Below, one piece after another: positions 17,992 to 25,459 of a stretch of DNA of 64,000 nt. The notes under the pieces were generated by a model that saw only the letters and a list, made by a program, of their open reading frames with translations, was not told where the DNA came from and did no database searches. This DNA is from Prevotella sp. S7-1-8 (GTDB lineage: Bacteria; Bacteroidota; Bacteroidia; Bacteroidales; Bacteroidaceae). The stretch covers positions 1 through 64,000 of the forward strand of contig NZ_JRNC01000031.1 of assembly GCF_000758925.1 (NCBI RefSeq), written 5' to 3'. A program made the position numbers and the translations under genes. Position 1 is the first letter of the stretch; each line of letters opens with the position of its first letter.

Positions 17992-17994
17992 CCC

Positions 17995-18762
17995 ATGACC
18001 AAGCATCTCATCATCACACTGCTATTTTTTACGCCACTCGCTGTTTTCGCACAGGTGGGCGAGCGCCGCAATACCTTTTCGGTGGGCGTGAATGGAGGCT
18101 ATAACCTTTCCACCATTCGGTTCACGCCAAAGGTTGTACAGAAGATGAAAGGAGGTTTGTCCGGTGGCTTTTCAATGCGCTACACGGTCGAAAAGTATTT
18201 TGCCACCATCGCTTCCGTAGCAGTAGAGGTCAATTATGGGCAGATGGGTTGGAGCGAGGACATCCGCGACAAGAATGACCAGCCTGTTATCAACGGGGCG
18301 ACAGGCCAGCCCGAGGAGTACAGTCGCGCCATTAATTACGTGCAAGTTCCTTTCTTGGCACATTTGGCATGGGGCAGAGAAGAGCGTGGCTTCAATTTCT
18401 TTTTAAACGCCGGACCACAATTCGGATGGTATCTAAACGAGAGCGCCAAGAGCAATTTTGAATTGGCGACCCGTAACATGGCCGATCGGGCCAATACCAT
18501 CGTGGCGCAAGAAACCATGGCTGTGGAGAATAAATTTGACTATGGCATTACCGCTGGTTTGGGTTTGGAATACAGCCATCCGCACATGGGACACACCTTG
18601 CTTGAAGCGCGTTATTACTATGGATTGGCAAATATTTATGGTGATTCCAAGCGAGACTATTTCGGGTCGAGCAATTTTGGAACCATCACGCTCAAGCTAT
18701 CCTATCTTTTCGACATTACTCGATACAGGGGAACTCACAGCAACCAGTCGCGCCGGCACTAA
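17995..18762 (+). CDS. PorT-like outer-membrane beta-barrel protein
   Basis: 255 residues with a signal peptide (1-19, cleavage after VFA). The remainder is a series of amphipathic beta strands typical of the PorT/porin-family beta-barrel: FSVGVNGGYNLSTIRF at the first strand, VQVPFLAHLAW and FNFFLNAGPQFGWYL mid-protein, then FDYGITAGLGLEYSH, and a final strand ending LKLSYLFDI. Such proteins are small outer-membrane barrels often of unknown role; PorT itself is a type IX secretion component, but family membership alone does not show that. It follows the LysM gene by 3 bp. Confidence 0.82.
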   Translation: MTKHLIITLLFFTPLAVFAQVGERRNTFSVGVNGGYNLSTIRFTPKVVQKMKGGLSGGFSMRYTVEKYFATIASVAVEVNYGQMGWSEDIRDKNDQPVINGATGQPEEYSRAINYVQVPFLAHLAWGREERGFNFFLNAGPQFGWYLNESAKSNFELATRNMADRANTIVAQETMAVENKFDYGITAGLGLEYSHPHMGHTLLEARYYYGLANIYGDSKRDYFGSSNFGTITLKLSYLFDITRYRGTHSNQSRRH

Positions 18763-18810
18763 CCATTGAATGACATATTAAAATTATAAACCTTTAAAAT
18801 TAAATCAAGT

Positions 18811-20502
18811 ATGTTTGAAAATCAACCCAAGGGCCTCTTTGCCTTGGCCCTCGCCAACACTGGCGAACGATTTGGTTATTACACCATGATCGCCATTTTT
18901 ACGCTTTTCTTACAGGCGAAGTTTGGTTTCGACGAGGGGCAAGCCTCCGGCATCTATTCCGCATTCCTCGCCGGCATCTATTTTCTTCCACTTATCGGTG
19001 GTATCTTGGCAGACAAGTTTGGCTATGGCAAGATGGTCGTCACGGGCTTAGCCGTTATGTTTATAGGCTACTTGCTGTTGGCCATACCTGCCAATGACAA
19101 TGTGGCTTATTGGAGCATGATAGGTGCATTGGCACTTATTTCGTTGGGCACTGGCTTGTTCAAAGGCAACTTGCAAGTGATGGTGGGTAACCTGTATGAT
19201 GACAAGCGTTACGCGAGCAAGCGCGATACAGCTTTCTCATTATTCTATATGGCTATCAATATCGGCGCCATGTTTGCCCCGACCGCTGCCACGGCCATGA
19301 CCAATTGGATGATGGGGCGCGACGGCTTTATCTACGATGGCCGCATTCCGTCCATCGCACACCAAATCATTGACGGCACAGTTTCGCAGGCCAACACGGA
19401 TTTGGTACAAGGACTCATCAAAAGTGGGGCCATCGCCACCAACTATACAGGCGATTTGGTGACTTTCGCACACCAGTACATAGAAAGTTTGTCAAGGTCA
19501 TACAACTATGGATTTGGCATCGCATGCTTGTCGCTCATACTTTCTGCCGTAATCTATTTCTCATGTCGCCGCCTTTTCAAGCACGTTGAGGGCAACTCCA
19601 AGCAGATGGTAGAAGATGCCAAGGTTGCTAACAATGCCAACGTGATAGAGGAAGAGTTGACTCCGCAAGAGACTCGTCAGCGCATAACGGCCCTTATATT
19701 GGTATTTGTTGTGGTTATCTTCTTCTGGATGGCATTCCACCAAAATGGCTTGACACTCACCTATTTTGCGCGCGATTATACCGCAAGCACCGTGACAGGC
19801 GCCACCCGAATGGGCTTCAATGTATGGATATTGGCATTGTTTGCCATTCTTATATACTCACTGTTCTCGTTCCTCCAGTCAAAGACACGCAAGGGCAAGA
19901 CTATCGCTGGCGTTGTAGCTGCGTTGAGTTTGGTGGGGGCTGCCAGCATCTATTTCGAATTGCCTGACAGTTTCACCATCCTGCCTCAACAATTCCAGCA
20001 GTTCAATCCATTCTTTGTGGTAGCGCTTACACCTTTCTCCCTGCTGTTGTTCTCAGCCTTGGGTCGTAGTGGCAAAGAGCCAACAGCCCCTCGCAAGATC
20101 GCATACGGCATGCTGATAGCCGCTTTGGCTTACTGTTTGCTCTCCTTTGGCAGCATAGGCATGCCAACGCCCGCCGCCCTGAGCGCTGACGCCAACTCGC
20201 TCACCAACCCTGCATCACCCAACCTGCTCATAGGTACATACCTTGTGCTCACGTTTGCCGAACTCTTGCTCAGCCCCATGGGCATCTCGTTCGTCAGCAA
20301 GGTCGCTCCTCCAAAACTTAAGGGAGCTATGATGGGCGGATGGTTTGCGGCCACAGCCATTGGCAATTATGCGGTACAAATCACAGGCCGTCTCTGGGGT
20401 GACCTGCCGCTTACGGCCATTTGGGGCATTCTCATTGGCCTTTGCTTGCTTGCCGCAGTTTTCATGTTCTCCATGATGAGGAGACTCGAGAAAGTTTGCT
20501 AA
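18811..20502 (+). CDS. POT-family proton-coupled oligopeptide transporter
   Basis: 563-residue inner-membrane protein of the major facilitator superfamily, POT/PTR branch. It imports di- or tripeptides with protons. The family motif is NTGERFGYYTMIAIFTLFLQ (about 17-36), whose E-x-x-E-R-F core reads GERF here. Other landmarks are the loop LGGILADKFGYGKMV-like segment at about 65-80, the Phe-Lys-Gly-Asn motif in TGLFKGNLQVMVG (about 115), and FYMAINIGAMFAPTAA (about 145-160). Twelve to fourteen hydrophobic helices are apparent, with a soluble loop near 250-290. It lies 48 bp after the barrel gene and a terminator follows at 20641. Confidence 0.93.
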   Translation: MFENQPKGLFALALANTGERFGYYTMIAIFTLFLQAKFGFDEGQASGIYSAFLAGIYFLPLIGGILADKFGYGKMVVTGLAVMFIGYLLLAIPANDNVAYWSMIGALALISLGTGLFKGNLQVMVGNLYDDKRYASKRDTAFSLFYMAINIGAMFAPTAATAMTNWMMGRDGFIYDGRIPSIAHQIIDGTVSQANTDLVQGLIKSGAIATNYTGDLVTFAHQYIESLSRSYNYGFGIACLSLILSAVIYFSCRRLFKHVEGNSKQMVEDAKVANNANVIEEELTPQETRQRITALILVFVVVIFFWMAFHQNGLTLTYFARDYTASTVTGATRMGFNVWILALFAILIYSLFSFLQSKTRKGKTIAGVVAALSLVGAASIYFELPDSFTILPQQFQQFNPFFVVALTPFSLLLFSALGRSGKEPTAPRKIAYGMLIAALAYCLLSFGSIGMPTPAALSADANSLTNPASPNLLIGTYLVLTFAELLLSPMGISFVSKVAPPKLKGAMMGGWFAATAIGNYAVQITGRLWGDLPLTAIWGILIGLCLLAAVFMFSMMRRLEKVC

Positions 20503-21039
20503 GAACATGCCACGAGCTTTTTCATGGATGCAAACTGTTTTTTTCATCCCATGTCCAATCACCTGTTTGGGCATGGGAATGATGAGGTAAATATTAAAAA
20601 CATTGCTCTCCGGTAAAACTCAAAAGGACATAATGATCTTGCTCGAAGTTCCACAAACTCGGACTTCGAGCTTTCTTTTTCAACAAGGAAACACCCCCTA
20701 ATCAAACAAGGACAGGTGTCGCGCCGCTTTTGTTGCCCTTGGGCAAGGATGTCTTTAGATGTCTTGTCTGGATTTTTCCATAAATGTGACAAAATAAATG
20801 TAGTTCACCAATCTAAGACACACCATAGTCACAACATGGGAAAATGCACAGTTTCTTTTCCGACTCTACCCTGAAGGAGGGGCGTTCAGAAGAGGGCGGA
20901 GGTATATAAGTGCACAAAAAATGTTATACTGACAAACCATCAGCTATGGCTTTATAGGGTATCCATAGCTAACGCCGTTTTCATCACTGAACACAAAACG
21001 CCCATTGGTTAATCAATGGCAAGGCCACCGCCAATTCTT
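20503..21039. other. Intergenic region between convergent genes
   Basis: 537 bp. It contains the transporter terminator (20641-20682). A further GC hairpin CCCATGTCCAA / TTGGGCATGGG lies at 20548-20577. A perfect 8-bp inverted repeat AGCTATGG / CCATAGCT (20942-20970) and a near-palindrome CCATTG..CAATGG (21002-21019) follow manA on the minus strand and may help end its transcript. No gene is seen. Confidence 0.6.
20641..20682 (+). terminator. Terminator after the peptide transporter
   Basis: Stem GCTCGAAGT(T)CC / GGACTTCGAGC (20641-20652 and 20661-20671, one bulged T) followed by TTTCTTTTT on the plus strand. Confidence 0.75.
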
Positions 21040-22077
21040 CTAACCCACATAGGCATCAAGTACTTTTGTGAAGCCATCCTTGTTGTCAGGAATGATTTTG
21101 TAATTTGCCACAGCGGCAGGTATAAATGCGCTATAGCCTTCTTTTAATTGTACCGCCTCCGTTGCACCATGAACCACAATGCGGCAATCGCCCTTGAGAC
21201 ACATCACGATGACAAAGCTGTCTTCTTCCAACAAGTTGAAATGACAGGGCGAAGTCGTTTCCGTTATTCTCACCGTAAAAGAAGCGTTATCCACCAGAAC
21301 ATTGGGACGCTCAGGCTCGTAGTTGTACTGTGTACGAAAGCCCTCTTCGACACTAAAATCCAGAGCTTCGGCAGCCAGCTCCGTATGCAACTCTCGAGGT
21401 TTGCCGTCCATGTCCAGTCGGTTGTAATCATAGATACGATAAGTAACGTCGCTACTTTGTTGTATCTCTGCCAGCAATATGCCACCACATATGGCATGCA
21501 CTCGGCCCGCGGGCAGATAAAACACGTCGCCAGCTTTCACCTCGTGCTTGGCCAACATATCAACAATAGTACCATCGGCAACCCTCCTGCGATACGCGTT
21601 GATAACCGTTTCACGATTAGCGCCCACATCTCCATTGCCATTTGATATCAATGATTTGGCAAATCCAGCATAGAGAAAAGAGCCCGGGGCCGCATCCAAG
21701 ACATACCACATCTCACTCTTGCCTCTTTTATGGTGTAATCTTTGCGCCATTTCGTCATTAGGATGCACTTGAATAGACAGGTCACGGCGAGCGTCGATAA
21801 ATTTCACCAACAAAGGCAATTGGTTGTGATACTGCCGTGCCACATGAGAACCGAGAATTTCTTCAGGATTTGAGTCTATAAAAGCAACTAAATTCTTTCC
21901 CCGATATTCGCCATTTGAAATAATGTTAACACTTGATGGAACAGCGCTAACCTCCCATGACTCACCTATGAGTTTTTCGTTCGCTGGAAGGCCTTTCCAC
22001 TTAGTAATCGTGTCACCACCCCATATCACAGTATGGAGATTTGGCTCAAAAAGCAATGGATAATATTTTGAAAACAT
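21040..22077 (-). CDS. manA: Mannose-6-phosphate isomerase, class I
   Basis: Zinc enzyme interconverting fructose-6-phosphate and mannose-6-phosphate, supplying the GDP-mannose route. It has 345 residues, the short type I form common in Bacteroidetes and Firmicutes. Zinc-site residues are in IQVHPNDEMAQRLH (about 100), GKSEMWYVL (Glu, about 117) and LPAGRVHAI (His, about 172). The N-terminal PNLHTVIWGGDTITKW is typical of the family. It starts 7 bp after manC, so the two steps Man6P and Man1P to GDP-Man are co-expressed; phosphomannomutase is not in the window. Confidence 0.93.
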   Translation of the reverse strand: MFSKYYPLLFEPNLHTVIWGGDTITKWKGLPANEKLIGESWEVSAVPSSVNIISNGEYRGKNLVAFIDSNPEEILGSHVARQYHNQLPLLVKFIDARRDLSIQVHPNDEMAQRLHHKRGKSEMWYVLDAAPGSFLYAGFAKSLISNGNGDVGANRETVINAYRRRVADGTIVDMLAKHEVKAGDVFYLPAGRVHAICGGILLAEIQQSSDVTYRIYDYNRLDMDGKPRELHTELAAEALDFSVEEGFRTQYNYEPERPNVLVDNASFTVRITETTSPCHFNLLEEDSFVIVMCLKGDCRIVVHGATEAVQLKEGYSAFIPAAVANYKIIPDNKDGFTKVLDAYVG

Positions 22078-22084
22078 TTTAAAC

Positions 22085-23137
22085 CTATTCCTTTGAATAT
22101 TCTTTTATCAATTGCTCGTTATGCAACGAGCAAACCAACAGCCTGCCATTACGCAGAGCCACGATGTAATCGGTCAAACCTTGCACCACAACTTGTTGAG
22201 CGTCTTGTGCATGAACCACACAGTTTTTGCTATCATACAACCGCACTTTGTCACCAACATGCGCATTGCCCTCGCCATCCTTATCAAGCAAAGTGCGCAA
22301 AGAGCCCCAACTGCCAAGGTCGCTCCATCCAAAATTGGCGGGCAGGGTATAGATGCTGTCCGATTTCTCCATCACGGCATAATCTATACTTATCTTTTCG
22401 CATGTAGGAAAAACGCGAGCCAATGTGGCTTGTTCTCGTTCTGTATAGAAATCTTTTGCCATATCCTTCATTTTCTCGGCCAAACTTGGGCAAAACTTAT
22501 TGATAGCCGCTGTAATGGTTTTAACATTCCACACGAAGATGCCAGCGTTCCAAAAATAGTTTCCATCAGCCAAATATTTTTTTGCCGTTTCAAGATCAGG
22601 CTTCTCCTTAAACGCCTCTACCTTGTATATTTCGCTATCCTCCAATTGGTGGGCAGCGGCAATATATCCATACCCTGTTTCAGGGCGAGTAGGCTGTATG
22701 CCAACAGTCATAATGTTGTCACTGTCAGCCGTAAACCGCAAAGCCTGCTTGATAACACGAAGGTATTCCGCTATGTCTATAACCAATGCGTCCGATGGCG
22801 TAACCACAATATTGGCGTCAGGAAACTTGGTTTTTATTTTCCAACAAGCGTATGCGATACATGGCGCAGTGTTGCGAGCGACAGGTTCGGCCAATATATT
22901 TTGATCAGGAATGTCAGGAAGCTGGTCTTTGACAATATTGACATAATCGTGTCCAGTCACTATCCAAAAATTATTCATAGGCGCAAGAGGGGCTAATCGC
23001 TCAACAGTGAGTTGGATTAACGATTTGCCTACGCCCATCACATCAATAAATTGCTTGGGGTATTGTGGCGTACTCATAGGCCAAAAACGGCTTCCTATGC
23101 CTCCCGCCATGATTACCACATGATTGTTGTTTGTCAT
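22085..23137 (-). CDS. manC: Mannose-1-phosphate guanylyltransferase
   Basis: Makes GDP-mannose from mannose-1-phosphate and GTP. The 350-residue protein is the nucleotidyltransferase domain alone, without the C-terminal isomerase cupin of bifunctional enzymes; the isomerase is the next gene. Landmarks are the pyrophosphorylase loop MAGGIGSRFWPMS (10-22) with PKQF (27-30), VTPSDALV, GYGYI, FKEKPD, YFWNAGIFVW and FGWSDLGSW. It begins 22 bp after rfbB and ends 7 bp before manA. Confidence 0.94.
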   Translation of the reverse strand: MTNNNHVVIMAGGIGSRFWPMSTPQYPKQFIDVMGVGKSLIQLTVERLAPLAPMNNFWIVTGHDYVNIVKDQLPDIPDQNILAEPVARNTAPCIAYACWKIKTKFPDANIVVTPSDALVIDIAEYLRVIKQALRFTADSDNIMTVGIQPTRPETGYGYIAAAHQLEDSEIYKVEAFKEKPDLETAKKYLADGNYFWNAGIFVWNVKTITAAINKFCPSLAEKMKDMAKDFYTEREQATLARVFPTCEKISIDYAVMEKSDSIYTLPANFGWSDLGSWGSLRTLLDKDGEGNAHVGDKVRLYDSKNCVVHAQDAQQVVVQGLTDYIVALRNGRLLVCSLHNEQLIKEYSKE

Positions 23138-23159
23138 AATAGAATATTGTTACGCTATA

Positions 23160-24299
23160 TTAGCGATTTTTATACATGTCGTCATAATACTTGAGATAGT
23201 CGCCAGATGTCACATTATCCAACCACGCTTGATTGTCAAGATACCATTTCACGGTACGCTCTATACCCTCCTCGAATTGCAAACTCGGCTCCCATCCTAA
23301 TTCGCGCTGCAATTTACGACTATCTATGGCATAGCGAGCGTCGTGTCCCGGCCTATCAGTGACATATGTAATCAAATCGTCGTCCGCACCCTCAGGACGG
23401 CCTAACAACCGATCAGCAGTCTTGATGATCAGCTTGATAATATCTATATTTTTCCATTCATTAAAGCCGCCTATGTTGTAAGTCTCCGCATCAGCTCCTT
23501 TGTGGAATATCAAGTCGATAGCTCTCGCATGGTCCTCTACGTATAACCAATCCCTCACATTCTCGCCTTTGCCGTAAACAGGCAATGGTTTGCGATGACG
23601 GATATTGTTGATAAACAGGGGTAGCAACTTTTCCGGAAACTGGTATGGCCCATAATTATTGGAACAATTGGTCACGACAACAGGCATTCCATAGGTGTCA
23701 TGAAAAGCTCGTACAAAATGATCGCTACTCGCCTTCGACGCGGAATAGGGGCTGTGTGGTTGGTATTTTTTGTCCTCCGTGAAGAAATCCGAGCCGTAAG
23801 CGTGATGATGTCCCGATGACGCCTTGGTAGTAAAAGGAGACTCTATGCCATCTGGATTGGTTAGCCTCAGTGCACCATAAACTTCATCTGTAGATATGTG
23901 ATAGAAGCGTTTGCCCTCATAGCCATCGGGCAAACTTTCCCAATAAAGCCTCGCTGCTTGTAACAAAGTTAGCGTACCCATCACATTGGTCTGTGCGAAT
24001 GAGAATGGGTCCTTAATGCTTCTGTCCACATGACTTTCAGCAGCCAAATGGATTACGCCGTCCACTTGGTAACGTGCCATCAGCTCGCACATCTTGTCAA
24101 AATCACAGATATCGGCTTTTACAAAAGTGTAATTCGGTTTGTCCTCTATGTCTTTTAGCGTCGCTAAATTGCCTGCATAAGTCAACTTATCCACGTTGAT
24201 GATATGATAATCAGGATACTTGTTTGTCAAAAGCCTGACCACATGGCTGCCTATGAAGCCTGCGCCACCTGTTACGATAATATGTCTTGCTTTATTCAT
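23160..24299 (-). CDS. rfbB: dTDP-glucose 4,6-dehydratase
   Basis: NAD-dependent extended short-chain dehydrogenase producing dTDP-4-keto-6-deoxyglucose for rhamnose-type sugars. It has 379 residues. The Rossmann motif is GGAGFIGSH (11-19), the active-site Ser/Thr region HISTDEVYG (about 137), and the catalytic Tyr/Lys motif YSASKASSDH (about 190). NNYGPYQFPEKLLPLFI is characteristic of RmlB. An insert with KKYQPHSPYS precedes the active site, as usual for Bacteroidetes members. It heads a three-gene nucleotide-sugar operon. The rest of the rhamnose pathway (rmlA, C, D) is not in this window. Confidence 0.93.
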   Translation of the reverse strand: MNKARHIIVTGGAGFIGSHVVRLLTNKYPDYHIINVDKLTYAGNLATLKDIEDKPNYTFVKADICDFDKMCELMARYQVDGVIHLAAESHVDRSIKDPFSFAQTNVMGTLTLLQAARLYWESLPDGYEGKRFYHISTDEVYGALRLTNPDGIESPFTTKASSGHHHAYGSDFFTEDKKYQPHSPYSASKASSDHFVRAFHDTYGMPVVVTNCSNNYGPYQFPEKLLPLFINNIRHRKPLPVYGKGENVRDWLYVEDHARAIDLIFHKGADAETYNIGGFNEWKNIDIIKLIIKTADRLLGRPEGADDDLITYVTDRPGHDARYAIDSRKLQRELGWEPSLQFEEGIERTVKWYLDNQAWLDNVTSGDYLKYYDDMYKNR

Positions 24300-24315
24300 A
24301 ATATGATGTTTTTTG

Positions 24316-24323
24316 CAAAGATA
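24316..24323 (-). promoter_or_regulatory. -7 element for rfbB-manC-manA
   Basis: Minus-strand TATCTTTG, 16 bp before the rfbB ATG, giving a very short 5' leader. A matching -33 is not evident. Confidence 0.45.
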
Positions 24324-24438
24324 AAAAAATTAAATAATAACGTCGTATAATTCGTACCCTATTTTTAAATTATGGAATGGCAAAAACGGTTTGAGAACAA
24401 TCCGTAGCGTACGACTCCGAGTTCATTTATTCTGACAT

Positions 24439-24471
24439 TTGCTTGCTTGTCACCGTTTTTTTGTAACTTTG
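24439..24471 (+). promoter_or_regulatory. Promoter for bcp
   Basis: TAACTTTG (24464-24471) fits the -7 element. TTG triplets at 24439-24441 and 24443-24445 give spacings of 22 or 18 bp, slightly off the 19-21 bp ideal. Confidence 0.55.
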
Positions 24472-24500
24472 TACTATTAACATCAAAAAAAAATACAACC

Positions 24501-24953
24501 ATGGAAATAGGAGACAAACTGCCTGAGGTATTAGGCAAAGACCAAGATGGGCAACTAATTAAACTGAGCGATTTCAAAGGCAAGAAGTTGGTGCTGTACA
24601 CATACCCCAAGGATATGACATCCGGATGCACCAATGAGGCATGCAATTTACGTGATAACTACCAGCGTTTTCTTGACAAAGGCTATGCGGTGGTAGGCGT
24701 AAGCATCCAAAACGAGAAGTCGCACAAGAAATTCATCGACAAACATCAACTACCATTTCCACTCATAGCCGACACCGATAAAAAATTAGTGGAGGCGTTA
24801 GGTGTTTATGGCGAGAAGAAAATGTACGGCCGAACCTATATGGGAACATTCCGGACCACATTCGTCACGGACGAAAACGGTGTCATAGAAAAGATCTTCA
24901 CACCCAAGCACATCAAGGTGAAGGAGCACGCGGAGCAAATATTAGGCGAATAG
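24501..24953 (+). CDS. bcp: Thioredoxin-dependent thiol peroxidase (Bcp/PrxQ)
   Basis: Atypical 2-Cys peroxiredoxin that reduces hydroperoxides using thioredoxin. I start at the ATG at 24501 (MEIGDKLPEVLGKDQDG, 150 residues, normal for PrxQ) rather than the upstream start that would include promoter sequence. The peroxidatic Cys43 lies in YPKDMTSGCTNEACNLRD and the resolving Cys48 five residues on, the PrxQ arrangement. The catalytic Thr40 is present, and Arg lies in GTFRTTFV. It is a single gene with its own promoter, divergent from the nucleotide-sugar operon. Confidence 0.95.
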   Translation: MEIGDKLPEVLGKDQDGQLIKLSDFKGKKLVLYTYPKDMTSGCTNEACNLRDNYQRFLDKGYAVVGVSIQNEKSHKKFIDKHQLPFPLIADTDKKLVEALGVYGEKKMYGRTYMGTFRTTFVTDENGVIEKIFTPKHIKVKEHAEQILGE

Positions 24954-25242
24954 TGGACGACAAGATCGTCTGTTTCCGCCCTTTGAAACGAAAAACATTT
25001 ATTGCTTATTTAAAATTTGTCGGTTGTCATGCCACCTTAAACAACAAGGCAACATTATCCTTCCTTAATAGGGCTGGGTCCAAGAAATACCCTTGCGTAA
25101 AGCATAAAAAAAGACATGATTAACACCCTGTCACATTCTGTTTCTTTCCAATTCAGAAATAAACCCTAATACCGACACGGCTATTTTTTAGAACCAGCCT
25201 ATTATCATCGACAACAACTTCCCTATTGCTCACACAAGTTAC

Positions 25243-25271
25243 GAAGCAAGAAACCAATCGTTTCTTGCTTC
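25243..25271. repeat. Perfect 12-bp inverted repeat
   Basis: GAAGCAAGAAAC, 5-nt loop, GTTTCTTGCTTC. It lies 290 bp after bcp and 90 bp before the thrA promoter, with no T-run on either side. It could be a terminator lacking a U-tract, an RNA-processing signal or a protein site. Confidence 0.6.
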
Positions 25272-25359
25272 ATGCCACGTACTTACCATTTTGTCAGGAA
25301 TGCGACAAGAAATTTATAGGTTTTCGTTTTCGCGTGCTGTCAGTTTGTCAACATTTCCG

Positions 25360-25390
25360 TTGCTCATCACAATTATTATTATTATTTTTG
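25360..25390 (+). promoter_or_regulatory. Promoter for thrA
   Basis: TTG (25360-25362), exactly 20 bp, TATTTTTG (25383-25390). The transcript would have a leader of about 65 nt containing one small hairpin. Confidence 0.75.
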
Positions 25391-25459
25391 CATTCAAGTT
25401 TTGCTTCGGCCCTGTTTGTCTCAGGGGTGGCATCACATTACTAAAGATTTGATAAACCA

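Larger units (their letters stand above)
24954..25459. other. Intergenic region between bcp and thrA
   Basis: 506 bp. It holds a perfect 12-bp hairpin without T-tract (25243-25271), the thrA promoter (25360-25390) and a small 5'-leader hairpin CCCTG/CAGGG (25410-25426). No gene or recognisable leader peptide is seen. Confidence 0.6.

Noticed and set aside
20548..20577. CCCATGTCCAA hairpin as the transporter terminator
   Set aside because: The T-run lies before rather than after it on the plus strand; the hairpin at 20641-20682 fits better.
25391..25459. Threonine or isoleucine leader-peptide attenuator before thrA
   Set aside because: The short leader has no ORF rich in threonine or isoleucine codons and only one small hairpin.
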